Notes: generated from the sequence alone by a model not told the origin. Shown: positions 1 to 8,918, numbered from the stretch's first letter. The stretch is 64,000 nucleotides of DNA from Paenibacillus tritici (GCF_013204885.1 NZ_JABMKX010000005.1:124001-188000), one strand, 5' to 3'. Program-made: numbers and translations.

Positions 1-638
1 TCGGAAGGCGTAATAACGTTCACCTTGGAGTTCATCAGATTCTCTACACTATGCTCATGCGCGCGGAATTTATCCCGTCTGTGAATCAGTGTTACCTGCT
101 CGGCGATGGGCTCCAGCATAAGCGCCCAGTCCACAGCAGAATCGCCGCCGCCGCTGATCAGCACCTTCTTATCTTTATAAGCATTCAGATCGCTGACGAA
201 ATAATGCAGGTTGGCTTTCTCGAAGCGCTGTGCATCAGGGACTTCCAGACGCCGCGGTTCAAATGCGCCTACGCCTGCGGTGATGATGATAGCTTTGGTA
301 TGATATTCCGCTTTATCGGTGGTGACGATGAAATGGCGTTCCTCCTGTTTCACAACAGATACCACCTTCTCCTCCAGACGGATATCAGACTGGAACAGCT
401 CCATCTGACGGGTAAGGTTATCGACCAGCTCTTGTGCAGTCACCTTAGGGAAGCCGGCTACATCATAAATATATTTCTCGGGATACAGCGCAGCAAGCTG
501 CCCTCCGAGCTGGGGCATACTTTCAATAAGGGTTACCGAAGCCTGGCGCATACCGCCGTAAAAAGCGGCAAACATACCGGCTGGTCCCCCGCCTATAATC
601 AGCATATCGCTCATAGGAACGGTTTGCTCTAATGTCAT
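1..638 (-). CDS. Ferredoxin/flavodoxin--NADP reductase, thioredoxin-reductase-like (partial)
   Basis: The 5' part of a flavoprotein gene, cut by the left window edge (about 212 residues seen of the roughly 330 usual). After a short leader the protein has the FAD dinucleotide-binding motif [16 protein letters not shown] (about residues 13-28). It later has [12 protein letters not shown], the NADPH-binding motif typical of YumC-type FNRs, followed by [14 protein letters not shown]. The CxxC pair of true thioredoxin reductases is not seen, which favours the type 2 FNR family that passes electrons from NADPH to ferredoxin or flavodoxin. The ATG at 638 has GGAGG 11 bases upstream; an in-frame ATG eight codons later is an alternative start. 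It is divergent from a YumB-like NADH dehydrogenase, and yumB and yumC are also neighbours in Bacillus. Confidence 0.88.
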   Translation of the reverse strand, partial: MTLEQTVPMSDMLIIGGGPAGMFAAFYGGMRQASVTLIESMPQLGGQLAALYPEKYIYDVAGFPKVTAQELVDNLTRQMELFQSDIRLEEKVVSVVKQEERHFIVTTDKAEYHTKAIIITAGVGAFEPRRLEVPDAQRFEKANLHYFVSDLNAYKDKKVLISGGGDSAVDWALMLEPIAEQVTLIHRRDKFRAHEHSVENLMNSKVNVITPS

Positions 639-694
639 GAAATACTGCACCTCCGAGTTGATAGTTTCAAAATGCCATACTTGCGTACCTACTC

Positions 695-723
695 ATTATA
701 AACATAGTCGCACCTGCCTGCAA
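695..723 (-). promoter_or_regulatory. Sigma-A-like promoter of the FNR gene
   Basis: On the minus strand, TTGCAG (718-723) and a perfect TATAAT (695-700) are separated by 17 bases, about 55 bases before the start codon. It lies in the 301-base divergent gap 639-939. The rest of that gap is AT-rich; I could not assign a convincing promoter for the rightward gene. Confidence 0.5.
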
Positions 724-939
724 AGGCTTTGATTTCACTGAAAAAGTGTGACATTTTCTTGTATGATTATATTTGATTAAAACGATACTAAGGTTTACAA
801 TGGATATGGTTATTTTAGAAATCCTTTAAGTTTTATTGGAAATTCTTCTGAATTTAAGTGTATAAATTCACAAAAGAAACCTGATTTTTTACCAAAAAAT
901 AACACATAGACAGATTTACCTGTTGGAAGGAGCCGGAAC

Positions 940-2133
940 ATGAGCAGTATTCCCAAAATCGTTATTCTAGGCGCGGGATATGGAGGGATCTTGACCGCCC
1001 AGCGGCTGCAGAAAGCTTTGAACTATAATGAAGCGGATGTGACCCTGGTAAACCGCCATGAGTATCACTATTTCACGACCCATCTGCATATGCCTGCAGC
1101 GGGCACGGACAGCATCGAGCATACGCGCGTGTCGATCTCCAAATTAATCGATGAGTTCAAGATTGATCTGGTCAAATCTTCGGTACAGGAAATCCGTACC
1201 CAGCAGAAAAAGGTTATTCTGGAAGATGGAACGCTGTCGTATGATTATCTCGTGATTGCACTTGGCGGCGAGCCTGAAACATTCGGGATTCCGGGACTAG
1301 ACAAATATGCGCTCACCATCCGCAGTATCAACTCTGTGCGGCTGATCCGTGAGCATATCCAGTATCAGTTCGCCAAATACAAGAATGAGAATAATGCACA
1401 GGAGCATATCAACTTTGTGATTGGCGGCGCGGGCTTCAGCGGTATTGAGTTTGTAGCGGAGCTGGCTGACCGGATTCCTGCGCTGTGCAAGGAATTCGAT
1501 GTCGATCCAAGCATGGTTAATATCTACAATATAGAAGCTGCGCCTACGGCGCTGCCTGGCTTCGCGCCGGAGCTTGTGGAGCATGCGATGACGGTGCTTA
1601 CCAAGAAGGGTGTCACCTTCAAGATGGGCGTAGCGATCAAGGAATGTCTGCCCGGCGGAGTAATTCTTGCGACAGGTGAAGAGATCAAGGCCTCCACTAT
1701 CGTATGGACCGGCGGCATCCGCGGCAACCGTCTGATCGAAGCTGCCGGATTCGAGGCTATGCGCGGACGGGTGAAGGTGGATGAATATCTGCGCGCTCCG
1801 GGACATGAGAACATCTTCATCATTGGCGATGGCTCGCTCATGATTAATCCGGAAGGACGTCCTTACCCGCCGACCGCACAGATTGCAATGCAGCAGGGAG
1901 AATGCTGTGCGCATAATCTCGTAGCGGCCATCCGCAGCCAGCAGCCGAAGAAGTTCGCCTTCAGCAACAAGGGGACCGTAGCTTCGCTGGGCAAGGGCCA
2001 GGGGATTGCTGTAGTAGGCGACAAGACCTATAAGGGCTGGACCGCAGCGCAATTGAAGAAGGTAGTGGATATGCGCTATCTGCTAATCATCGGCGGCATC
2101 CCGCTGGTACTCAAAAAAGGAAGATTCCTCTAA
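940..2133 (+). CDS. Type II NADH dehydrogenase (YumB-like NAD(P)/FAD oxidoreductase)
   Basis: A 397-residue single-subunit, non-proton-pumping NADH:quinone oxidoreductase of the respiratory chain, expected at the inner face of the membrane. The N-terminal FAD motif is VILGAGYGGILTAQ (residues 8-21). A second dinucleotide-binding motif for NADH, FVIGGAGFSGIEFVAELADR, lies near residue 160. A late IFIIGDGS segment binds the flavin, and AQIAMQQGE is typical of the family. The C-terminus ends in a hydrophobic and basic stretch (MRYLLIIGGIPLVLKKGRFL) suited to membrane attachment. The ATG is preceded by GGAAGGAG. The next small gene begins one base after the stop, so the two are probably translated together. 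NDH-2 is secure; which Bacillus paralogue it matches (YumB, YutJ or Ndh) is less so. Confidence 0.88.
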   Translation: MSSIPKIVILGAGYGGILTAQRLQKALNYNEADVTLVNRHEYHYFTTHLHMPAAGTDSIEHTRVSISKLIDEFKIDLVKSSVQEIRTQQKKVILEDGTLSYDYLVIALGGEPETFGIPGLDKYALTIRSINSVRLIREHIQYQFAKYKNENNAQEHINFVIGGAGFSGIEFVAELADRIPALCKEFDVDPSMVNIYNIEAAPTALPGFAPELVEHAMTVLTKKGVTFKMGVAIKECLPGGVILATGEEIKASTIVWTGGIRGNRLIEAAGFEAMRGRVKVDEYLRAPGHENIFIIGDGSLMINPEGRPYPPTAQIAMQQGECCAHNLVAAIRSQQPKKFAFSNKGTVASLGKGQGIAVVGDKTYKGWTAAQLKKVVDMRYLLIIGGIPLVLKKGRFL

Positions 2134-2134
2134 G

Positions 2135-2416
2135 ATGCGCCACTGCAGCGTACAAGTTCGCGGACTATTGACGCGTGAGGAGCTGGACCGCTATAACGCT
2201 CTGATTGAGGTGGGTTCTTATCTTGAGGATCAGACTCGGTATGATCTGGCCTACCCTATTCAGAAGGAGATTGACCTGCTGATCCTCCCGGCCATAGAGC
2301 GCCTGAAGGATAAGGGCCGCGCCCGTGACCGGGCGACGGCTGAATATCTGGAGAGCCTGCGGGATGGGGACGAGGAAGAAGATGCCGAAGAGGACGATAA
2401 AGAGCCTTCGGTCTAA
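2135..2416 (+). CDS. Small acidic hypothetical protein coupled to NDH-2
   Basis: A 93-residue protein whose ATG lies one base after the stop of the NADH dehydrogenase gene, with the end of that gene (AAAAAAGGAAG) acting as ribosome site. It has no membrane segment or signal peptide. The body (LTREELDRYNALIEVGSYLEDQ) looks helical and the last 20 residues are almost all Asp/Glu. I do not recognise the family. The tight coupling suggests a role linked to the dehydrogenase, but nothing in the sequence shows what. Confidence 0.7.
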   Translation: MRHCSVQVRGLLTREELDRYNALIEVGSYLEDQTRYDLAYPIQKEIDLLILPAIERLKDKGRARDRATAEYLESLRDGDEEEDAEEDDKEPSV

Positions 2417-2522
2417 GTGGAGTTAGTTAAGACGTACAATGCAAAGAGAGCCGTGCTTGCAACACGGCTCCCTTATGCAATAGCCGCTTTTAAGGGCGGC
2501 GGCTTTCGGAAAAGTAGTCAAG

Positions 2523-2565
2523 AAATAGACCGCACACCTCTGCTGAGGGAGCGGTCTATTTTTTT
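2523..2565. terminator. Bidirectional rho-independent terminator
   Basis: An 11-bp stem (AAATAGACCGC at 2523-2533 with GCGGTCTATTT at 2551-2561) is followed by a T run. It lies between convergent genes and overlaps the hemQ stop codon. Upstream in the same gap are two more short hairpins: GAGCCGTG/CACGGCTC (2448-2470) and GCCGC/GCGGC (2483-2500). Confidence 0.85.
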
Positions 2566-3322
2566 ACAGCTTCAGCAGCTCTTCGAACGATTCCTCGGTC
2601 AGCAGATTGCCGACATAGAAGGGTCCGAACTCGCCGTAGCGGGCACTCACTTCATCGAAGCGCATCTCGTAGACGAGCTTCTTGAATTGCAGCGCGTCTT
2701 CAGCGAACAGTGTCACGCCCCATTCCCAGTCATCGAATCCCACGGAGCCGGTGATGATCTGCTTCACCTTGCCGGCGTAGCCGCGGCCGATCAGGCCATG
2801 CGAATGCATTAATTCACGGCGTTTGTCCATATCGAGCATATACCAGTTGTCGGCAAGCTCACGTTTCTTATTCATCGGATAGAAGCAGATATGCTTCGCT
2901 TGCGGCAGAATAGGCTTCAGCCGGGCGGCCACATGCGGATTCAGCATCGGATCGCTGCCGTCTCCCGCACTTCCTCCTGCAGCATAGTTGCTGAGTTCGA
3001 CAATACTTACATAGGAATAGGCTTTGGTCGTATATTGGGCAAAGGCAATTTTGTTAAAAGCGGTCTCCAGTGCATTCAGTGCTTCCAGACTCTCCCGCAG
3101 AAACATCATCACGAAATCAGCCTTCTGGCCAACGATGGAATATACAGCAGAGCTGCCTTCCTTGGCTTCCTCCACGGGTCCCCATTCCTGCATGAAGGCA
3201 TGCAGCTCTTCCAGGGCAACTGCCCGTTCTTCGTCATCGGCTGCTGTCCAGGTTGTCCAGTCCAGTGAGCGGAAGTCATGCAGGGCGTACCAGCCTTCCA
3301 GGGTCAAAGCGGCTTCGTTCAT
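2564..3322 (-). CDS. hemQ: Coproheme decarboxylase HemQ (ChdC)
   Basis: Last step of the coproporphyrin-dependent haem pathway of Gram-positive bacteria: H2O2-dependent decarboxylation of coproheme III to haem b. It belongs to the chlorite dismutase-like fold. Family signatures are GWYALHDFR near the N-terminus, [17 protein letters not shown] (the Tyr around residue 161 fits the radical-forming tyrosine) and [13 protein letters not shown] carrying the proximal haem histidine (about residue 175). [15 protein letters not shown] and [11 protein letters not shown] follow. The length of 252 is normal. I choose the ATG at 3322 because AAGGAG sits 8 bases upstream; the GTG at 3331 would overlap that ribosome site. 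It is monocistronic and ends in the shared terminator. Confidence 0.93.
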   Translation of the reverse strand: MNEAALTLEGWYALHDFRSLDWTTWTAADDEERAVALEELHAFMQEWGPVEEAKEGSSAVYSIVGQKADFVMMFLRESLEALNALETAFNKIAFAQYTTKAYSYVSIVELSNYAAGGSAGDGSDPMLNPHVAARLKPILPQAKHICFYPMNKKRELADNWYMLDMDKRRELMHSHGLIGRGYAGKVKQIITGSVGFDDWEWGVTLFAEDALQFKKLVYEMRFDEVSARYGEFGPFYVGNLLTEESFEELLKL

Positions 3323-3614
3323 AGTGTTCACTCCTTAAAAGTTGTACGAAGCTTAAGCTCCGTCAGAATTCCTGCGCGTAAAATCTGCTCCGTAAGCATA
3401 CGTTTAATATGTATAAACATATTTTTCGTTACCCATTGCTATTTGCATTGTAGCGCATGCGAACGGGCAAGAGCAAACGCTGATGCCCCGATTCACGCTC
3501 ATTGCGGCCTTCTGCACGATAATGTTCATTGCTTCGCTACATTTTTTCTAGTAAACTTACTATTATATAAGGTTTGGTGTGCGGTTCTTTATAGAGAGAG
3601 GGGATGGCGGTACG

Positions 3615-3911
3615 ATGGGATTTATTCCGGTGTTTGTTCTGGCCGTTTTATTCTTTGTGATGATGTTCGGCATTGGCTTCATTCTTAATATGCTAATGAA
3701 GACCACCTGGTTTCCCGCCTACCTGTTCGTTATTGTTATTCTTCCCGTGGTGGTCTATTCCATCTGGGACCGGAGCGCTATGTCGCTAGGGGAGCATCTC
3801 TCCACCTTCCATATCGTTGATTATCTTACCGGTATCGCCGGCCTTGCCGGGGCGGTACTGAGCGGCTGGACCATTCAGAAGCTGCGGCTCGGCGGATACA
3901 AAATGTTCTAA
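3615..3911 (+). CDS. YuiB-family small membrane protein
   Basis: A 98-residue protein with three hydrophobic segments: FIPVFVLAVLFFVMMFGIGFI (residues 3-23), YLFVIVILPVVVYSIW (about 34-50) and a weaker GIAGLAGAVLSGW (about 75-87). Its layout resembles Bacillus YuiB, whose function is not established. The ATG at 3615 follows a GAGAGGGG ribosome site; an in-frame GTG at 3579 is less well placed. It is a single gene ending in its own terminator, next to hemQ and near the NDH-2/FNR genes, in keeping with the Bacillus yui-yum neighbourhood. Confidence 0.72.
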   Translation: MGFIPVFVLAVLFFVMMFGIGFILNMLMKTTWFPAYLFVIVILPVVVYSIWDRSAMSLGEHLSTFHIVDYLTGIAGLAGAVLSGWTIQKLRLGGYKMF

Positions 3912-3938
3912 GGCCCGTCCCGCGGACGGACAGACAAG

Positions 3939-3981
3939 AAACGGCTGATTTCCTGCAATTTCGGGGAGAAGCCGTTTTTTT
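3939..3981 (+). terminator. Rho-independent terminator after yuiB-like gene
   Basis: AAACGGCT (3939-3946) pairs with AGCCGTTT (3970-3977) and is followed by a seven-T run. Confidence 0.82.
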
Positions 3982-4030
3982 GGGTCTTTTTTTACATTTC
4001 CGGCCGGGTGTTTTGTGATAGAATAGAAAT

Positions 4031-4048
4031 CTATATGAATTCGTATAG
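4031..4048. repeat. 18-bp near-perfect palindrome upstream of dnaB
   Basis: CTATATGAATTCGTATAG is palindromic except for one T/G wobble pair. It lies between a TAGAAT -10-like hexamer (4019-4024) and the dnaB ribosome site (GAGGGGGAGG, 4051-4060). It could be an operator or a 5'-UTR hairpin. Confidence 0.5.
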
Positions 4049-4069
4049 AAGAGGGGGAGGTATCCGCAG

Positions 4070-5617
4070 ATGCGTATGAGCAACCTGCATCATTTCACCG
4101 AACATCATCGGTACTGCGTTTCCCGCGAATTCGGTCTAAGTCATCTGGACGGACGTATGCTTGGTTCAGTCTATCAGCCGATGGTAGGCGCGTTCGCCAT
4201 CAGCTTGTACAGATTGCTGTTCGAGCATATTCCGGCGGAGTCGATCGGGTATTCCGGTGTGGAGCAGCAGCGCAGGCTCTTCATGACCCTGGGCGTTGAA
4301 CCCAACGAGAAGGGCCGGAAATACCTGGTAGACCAGGCTTCCCGGCTGGAAGCGGTGGGACTGCTGCAGACCTCCCGGATTTATGCCGCGGAGAACGATG
4401 ATTATATGTATGAGTATGAACTAATGCCGCCGTTGTCACCGGCTGATTTTTTTGCAACCCAGCATTTGACGCTGCTGCTCCGGGATAAGATCGGCAAATT
4501 TGCCGTATTGTCGCTGCGCGAGCAGTTCTGGAACCGGGAACCGGAGGAATGGAGCCGGCGCTCAGTCGGTAAAGAGAATATATCACTGCCGTTCTACGAT
4601 ATTTTTGAGCTGAATACCCATGTGATTGATTATGAGCTGGAGCAGGCACTGGCCGAGGTGGCCTCCGTGCGTCAGCCTGGCATAACGCTGGCGGGTGAGC
4701 CGGATATAGCCTACAGCGACATTATTCTGCGCTTTCCGCGCGAATCGGTTAACCGTGCCCATGTGGAGAAGCTGCGGTTTGACCATAATCAGATGGGCGT
4801 GATTAATTATGTGGCCCACAAATACGAGCTTGGCCCGCAGGATGTCTGCCGTCTGCTGGATGAGGACGATGTCTTCACGCCGGACGGAGAGGTGATTCTG
4901 GATACGCTGCAATACAAGGCGAGCCAGCATTTCCGCCAGGATCTGAAGCGCCAGGAGAAAAGAGAGATCGCCGCGGCCAAGGTGGTATCGCTGCGTTCTG
5001 CCGTTGACGAGAGTGATCCTTCCGGCGCGCCGGTGGAACAATCGGTCGAAATGGAATTTTATGTAGAAGTGCCTCCGCAATTTCTGTCCAAATGTGACAT
5101 TCACCAATATAATATGATGCTGCGCAACGAGCCTTATACACGCCTGCTGCAGACTTTCTTCCCCGGGGCGGTTCCGGGCCAGCTAATGGATATCTTCGAG
5201 AAGATTGATCTGAATTATAAGCTGAACGGTGAAGTGATCAATGTGCTGATCCATTACCTGATGACGATGGTGGCTTCGGGCGGCGATCAGCGGATGAACC
5301 GCAACTTCGTGGAGGCGATTGCCTCCAATATGCTGGTGAAGCAGGTGAATACTTACGAGAAGGCCGTACGTTATATCCGCGACCAGTCCAAAGTGAAGGG
5401 CAAGGGGGCGGCTTCCGCCTCGTCCGGCACAGGCGCCCCGGGAACCCGCCAGCGTTCGTATTCGAAGAACGGCGGGCGTTCCGGCAAACAGGAGATCCCG
5501 ATTGTGCTTGATGACGGCAGTGCCGGAACGGTATCGGAAGAGGAATTCGCGGCGATGATGAAGAAAGCGGCCGAGATTAAGGCCAGTAAGAAAAAAGGCG
5601 TTCTGAGAACGCCCTGA
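4070..5617 (+). CDS. dnaB: Replication initiation/membrane attachment protein DnaB
   Basis: A 515-residue homologue of the Bacillota DnaB co-loader, which works with DnaD and DnaI to place the replicative helicase at oriC and at restart sites. The N-terminal winged-helix DnaD-like domain is recognisable (FGLSHLDGRMLGSVYQPMVG, LPFYDIFELNTHVIDYELEQ). The C-terminal DnaB_2 domain follows around residues 340-445 (LLQTFFPGAVPGQLMDIF ... NRNFVEAIASNMLVKQVNTY). The last ~65 residues are Ser/Gly/Ala-rich, then Lys-rich, and probably disordered. The ATG at 4070 has GGGGGAGG 9 bases upstream. dnaI starts 18 bases after the stop, so the two form an operon. Confidence 0.92.
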   Translation: MRMSNLHHFTEHHRYCVSREFGLSHLDGRMLGSVYQPMVGAFAISLYRLLFEHIPAESIGYSGVEQQRRLFMTLGVEPNEKGRKYLVDQASRLEAVGLLQTSRIYAAENDDYMYEYELMPPLSPADFFATQHLTLLLRDKIGKFAVLSLREQFWNREPEEWSRRSVGKENISLPFYDIFELNTHVIDYELEQALAEVASVRQPGITLAGEPDIAYSDIILRFPRESVNRAHVEKLRFDHNQMGVINYVAHKYELGPQDVCRLLDEDDVFTPDGEVILDTLQYKASQHFRQDLKRQEKREIAAAKVVSLRSAVDESDPSGAPVEQSVEMEFYVEVPPQFLSKCDIHQYNMMLRNEPYTRLLQTFFPGAVPGQLMDIFEKIDLNYKLNGEVINVLIHYLMTMVASGGDQRMNRNFVEAIASNMLVKQVNTYEKAVRYIRDQSKVKGKGAASASSGTGAPGTRQRSYSKNGGRSGKQEIPIVLDDGSAGTVSEEEFAAMMKKAAEIKASKKKGVLRTP

Positions 5618-5635
5618 AGAAAGTGAGGTGCAGCG

Positions 5636-6595
5636 ATGGAGTCCATGGGCGAAGTGCTGCGTTCGATGAACAACCCTGCTCTGCGCCAGCGCTCCCGTGA
5701 CCTGGAGCAGACCCTGCTGAATCATCCCCTGGTCAAGGAGCTCCAGGCTGAGCATCCCGAGCTGGACGAGTCCCGGCTGCGGCTGCACTTAAGCCGTCTG
5801 TACCAGTATGTCGAGGAGGACCGGCACTGTAAGAACTGTCCTGGCCTTGCGAATTGTCCTAATGACTTCCAGGGACACTACAGCAAGCTTACGGTGGAGA
5901 CGGTGAACGGTGTAACGGATCTATATGAACGCAAAACCCCGTGCAAGCTTAAGATCGCACAGGATAACCAGGATAATATCCGCAAGCGGATTCGCAGCTT
6001 CTATGTGGACGAGCGGGTGCTGAACGGCGGATATGATGAGATGGATATAATGGGCAAGGACCCCCGGCGGGCCTCAGCCGTGAATAAGATATTTGACTAT
6101 ATTGCAGCAGTGCGGGCGGAGGGTCTGACTTCACGCGGGATCTATCTGCAGGGCAGCTTCGGGACGGGCAAAACCTTCCTGATGTGCTACCTGCTCCATG
6201 AGCTTGCGATCTCAGGCTATAGCGGTGTGATCGTGTATATGCCCGATTTCATTGAGGAATTGAAGCTGATCATGATGGATAACCAGAAGCTCAAGGAAAT
6301 GGTCGATACGATGAAGAACTGCGATCTGCTCATATTTGACGACATCGGAGCGGAGAACCTGAATCCCTGGGCCCGTGACCATGTGCTGGGAGCGATCCTG
6401 AACTACCGGATGAACCGCAAACCCACCTTCTACACCTCGAATTATCCGCTGGATGGTCTGGAGAAGCATCTCAGCATCACCAGCAAGGATGGCGAAGAAG
6501 CTTATAAAGGCCAGCGGCTAATGGACCGGATCGCCCCGTTTGTGGAGGTTATTCCCCTGCATGGGGAGAATCAGCGGGGCAGAGCCAGAGGTTAG
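5636..6595 (+). CDS. dnaI: Primosomal protein DnaI (helicase loader)
   Basis: AAA+ ATPase that binds the replicative helicase (DnaC in Bacillus) and loads it on DNA. The N-terminal helicase-binding domain carries a zinc cluster: H64, C65, C68, C74 and H81 within HCKNCPGLANC and GH. The ATPase core has Walker A GSFGTGKT (173-180) and Walker B LLIFDDIG (about 231-238), followed by the sensor region TFYTSNYPLDGL. The length of 319 is usual. It is second in the dnaB-dnaI operon with AGTGAGGTG as ribosome site, and is followed directly by a terminator. Confidence 0.94.
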   Translation: MESMGEVLRSMNNPALRQRSRDLEQTLLNHPLVKELQAEHPELDESRLRLHLSRLYQYVEEDRHCKNCPGLANCPNDFQGHYSKLTVETVNGVTDLYERKTPCKLKIAQDNQDNIRKRIRSFYVDERVLNGGYDEMDIMGKDPRRASAVNKIFDYIAAVRAEGLTSRGIYLQGSFGTGKTFLMCYLLHELAISGYSGVIVYMPDFIEELKLIMMDNQKLKEMVDTMKNCDLLIFDDIGAENLNPWARDHVLGAILNYRMNRKPTFYTSNYPLDGLEKHLSITSKDGEEAYKGQRLMDRIAPFVEVIPLHGENQRGRARG

Positions 6596-6627
6596 TAGAA
6601 ATTTCTCAAAAGCTTCAAACATTAAAT

Positions 6628-6667
6628 AAACAGCGACTCCTGTTATTGGAGAATCGCTGTTTTTTTG
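6628..6667 (+). terminator. Terminator after dnaI
   Basis: AAACAGCGA pairs with TCGCTGTTT, with an inner CTCC/GGAG pairing and a TTTTTTT run. Confidence 0.83.
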
Positions 6668-6839
6668 TTTTTGGCTGTCGCAGCCACCGCAGGGATAGGC
6701 AGCGTAAAATGATGTCACCCAGCCGTTTAACGGCAGCATCACGATGAATAAGGTGATTTTAGAAAGGTTTGAAGAAACTTTTTCCATTTAAACAGCGGAG
6801 CGGACGGACTGATTGTGGAAAAGCGGCAGCGGTCGCCTT

Positions 6840-6887
6840 GGTCTCCGGATTTTTACCACTTAGGAATATAAATAAAATCTGGAGACC
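6840..6887. repeat. 14-nt inverted repeat in the dnaI-GH43 gap
   Basis: GGTCTCCGGATTTT (6840-6853) and AAAATCTGGAGACC (6874-6887) are complementary except for one G/T wobble, around a 20-base AT-rich loop. There is no T run on either strand. The ~300-base gap 6668-6961 holds no convincing gene. Confidence 0.6.
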
Positions 6888-6961
6888 ACAGCGATTGGAA
6901 CAACGGGCCGTTCGCGGAGCGTCCACACAAGTGCTCACATTGATCCTACTCCGTTTCTATT

Positions 6962-8335
6962 TCAGCTGGCGCTGAATTTCCACCAATTGATATTGAACAG
7001 GTACCCACTGCCGCCTGTGAATTTCAGGTAGAGGTCGTGAGTCCCGGTTGCGCCGCTCACTGCGCAGGTTGTGGTCTTCCAGCTCTGCCAGCCTCCGGTA
7101 TTCTGGACCGCGCAGGTGCCGATCAGCGTTCCTGTGGGGCTGTCCAGCCGCAGCTCGATAGTACCGCCGCTGCCTGCCGAAGCCACTCTCGCCTCGAAGG
7201 CTGCGGCTCCAGCGCCGAAGTTCACATTTTTAATTTTGATGAAATCCCCGTGATCTATGAAGCCTACATTCATCCCGCCGTCCGTGTCAGAGGTGGTCTC
7301 GGTCTCTACCCCGGATGCCCACGCGCCCGTCTCGGCCTGTGTTCTGACATAGGGATTAAGATTCGCTAGGGCCTGCGGCCCGGCGGTTGTCATGTTGATG
7401 GCCGGGAAGCTGCCGTCGGCGTTGTAGTTGAATTGTTCGACAGCGACCGACCGGGTGAAGCCCCCTCCTCCAGGCAGCGCGCCATTATGATAAAAGAAAT
7501 AGGAGCGGCCTTTGAAATCTATGATGCCGGGATGATTCGTGAAGCTTCCGCCCTGTGTAGGCATTATGATTCCTCTGTACGTCCACGGGCCTGTAGGAGA
7601 AGAGCTGGTGGAGTAGGCGATGTTCTCAGGAATCCCGCTTGCTCCATAGACCATATAGTATAAGCTGCCGCGTTTGTAGAACCACGGGCCTTCTTCATAC
7701 AGAGTCGGTCTGTCAGCATTGCCGCTACGTACACCGAAGCCTGCCGTGGTCATAGGCACCTGGACAATACCGGTGCTCTGGTTATAAGAGATCATATCCG
7801 GGTTGAGCTTCACATATTTCAGTGCCGGATTCCCCCAATAGAGATAGGCCTGGCCGTCACTGTCTATATAGACCGACGGGTCAATGTCGCCCCAGCTGCT
7901 GGAGACCAGCGGTTTGCCGATGGCGTCGGCGAACGGGCCGGTGGGATTGTTTGCAACGGCGACTCCGATGGCGGGGCGCCCGAGCGAAGTGCTTTTAACC
8001 GTCACATAGAAATAAAATTTACCGTTGCGCTCTATCACCTGGCTTGCCCATGCTTCTCCGCTTGCCCAGCTGAAAGCCTTGTAGGATAACGGCGACCCGT
8101 GATCTGTCCAGTTCGCCATGTCCTTGGAAGAATAGACCCTCCAATCATTCATCGTATAGTAGGTCGAGTTGTCTTCGTCATGTCCGGTGTACAGGTATAC
8201 TGTGTCGTTGTATACCAGCGGAGCCGGGTCCGCCGTATAGATGGTCTGTACCACAGGGTTGTCGGCAAACGATAACGGGGAATAGAGCGTAGATGCCAAT
8301 ACGCCTGCTACAGCCATACCGAAAAGCTTTTTCAT
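6962..8335 (-). CDS. Secreted GH43 arabinofuranosidase/arabinoxylan hydrolase with CBM6
   Basis: A 457-residue secreted glycoside hydrolase. A signal peptide (MKKLF, hydrophobic core, cut after SFA near residue 24) precedes a five-bladed propeller GH43 domain (about 25-325). The three catalytic acids are visible: D36 in TADPAPL (general base), D150/D152 in GDIDPS (pKa modulator) and E214/E215 in YEEGPWFYK (general acid). The C-terminal ~125 residues (from RTQAETGAW to INWWKF) are a CBM6 module that binds xylan or related chains. The overall make-up resembles XynD-type arabinoxylan arabinofuranohydrolases. The ribosome site is AAGGAGG, 8 bases before ATG. A cre-like site upstream suggests carbon catabolite repression. 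The substrate is inferred from the family only. Confidence 0.88.
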   Translation of the reverse strand: MKKLFGMAVAGVLASTLYSPLSFADNPVVQTIYTADPAPLVYNDTVYLYTGHDEDNSTYYTMNDWRVYSSKDMANWTDHGSPLSYKAFSWASGEAWASQVIERNGKFYFYVTVKSTSLGRPAIGVAVANNPTGPFADAIGKPLVSSSWGDIDPSVYIDSDGQAYLYWGNPALKYVKLNPDMISYNQSTGIVQVPMTTAGFGVRSGNADRPTLYEEGPWFYKRGSLYYMVYGASGIPENIAYSTSSSPTGPWTYRGIIMPTQGGSFTNHPGIIDFKGRSYFFYHNGALPGGGGFTRSVAVEQFNYNADGSFPAINMTTAGPQALANLNPYVRTQAETGAWASGVETETTSDTDGGMNVGFIDHGDFIKIKNVNFGAGAAAFEARVASAGSGGTIELRLDSPTGTLIGTCAVQNTGGWQSWKTTTCAVSGATGTHDLYLKFTGGSGYLFNINWWKFSAS

Positions 8336-8361
8336 CCTTCTTGCCTCCTTAATGGATTATA

Positions 8362-8375
8362 TAAAAGCGCTTTCG
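8362..8375. promoter_or_regulatory. cre-like site (CcpA) upstream of GH43 gene
   Basis: TAAAAGCGCTTTCG (CGAAAGCGCTTTTA on the coding strand) keeps the central AARCGNW core with two mismatches to TGNAANCGNWNNCA, 27 bases before the start codon. Confidence 0.5.
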
Positions 8376-8470
8376 CATAAAGAGTACCATGGCTCCTTGG
8401 AAACAAAAATGTGTTTTCTTTTTATAAAATTGTGAATTTATGTTATTTCGGGCGCTTCTTCCTGGAACGC

Positions 8471-8518
8471 AAAAAAAGTCCGGCATCCCGCTCGGAACAG
8501 AGCGAAACTGCCGGACTT
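8471..8518 (-). terminator. Terminator of the YqzM-like gene
   Basis: On the minus strand, AAGTCCGGCA pairs with TGCCGGACTT, which runs into TTTTTTT; an inner CGCTC/GAGCG pairing extends the stem. Confidence 0.85.
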
Positions 8519-8539
8519 CCAGCCTTCCTTCTAACCTGA

Positions 8540-8701
8540 CTACTCGGACAAAAACTTGATGATCACCATTCCGAAGAATACCACGGTCATGAAGCCGGTC
8601 ATTCCGAAGAAACCGACCAGCAGATCACCAAGATCATTGCGGGGCTCCTCGTTAATATGCTCCCGCGGGTCACGGACCTGTGCGTTGACATTGACGTCCA
8701 T
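8540..8701 (-). CDS. YqzM-like small membrane protein
   Basis: A 53-residue protein: a polar N-terminus with NDLGDLLVGFFGMTGFM, then one transmembrane helix (about residues 29-50) and a short KFLSE tail. The layout and the closing IIKFLSE resemble Bacillus YqzM (function unknown). The start at 8701 (MDVNVNAQ) is chosen because AAGGAGG lies 8 bases upstream; a longer form from 8734 has no ribosome site. Single gene with its own terminator. Confidence 0.6.
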   Translation of the reverse strand: MDVNVNAQVRDPREHINEEPRNDLGDLLVGFFGMTGFMTVVFFGMVIIKFLSE

Positions 8702-8888
8702 CGCTTCTTCCTCCTTGCTGTTGCATGACTGCATAAAGTGGGGTACAGTTATACATGTGTGAGAGAAGTCATTGACAATTAATGCGTTTTCTTCAAGTAT
8801 ACGAACTTGCCGGGAAGATGTAAAGAGAAGATCCGCGCTACAATAAGATGCACGAATTAATTTTATACAATATAATTTTCTGAAATAT

Positions 8889-8918
8889 ATAACAAATGCA
8901 TTGTATTTATGTTATACT
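8889..8918 (+). promoter_or_regulatory. Candidate sigma-A promoter of trxA
   Basis: ATAACA (8889-8894) and TATACT (8913-8918) with an 18-base spacer lie about 160 bases before trxA. The 346-base gap 8735-9080 shows no other gene. Confidence 0.38.

Noticed and set aside
51..632. 193-codon rightward open frame at the left edge
   Set aside because: It is antisense to a clear flavoprotein with FAD and NADPH motifs.
6769..6975. 68-codon open frame between dnaI and the GH43 gene
   Set aside because: No ribosome site, includes the 14-nt inverted repeat, and runs into the 3' end of the opposing gene.
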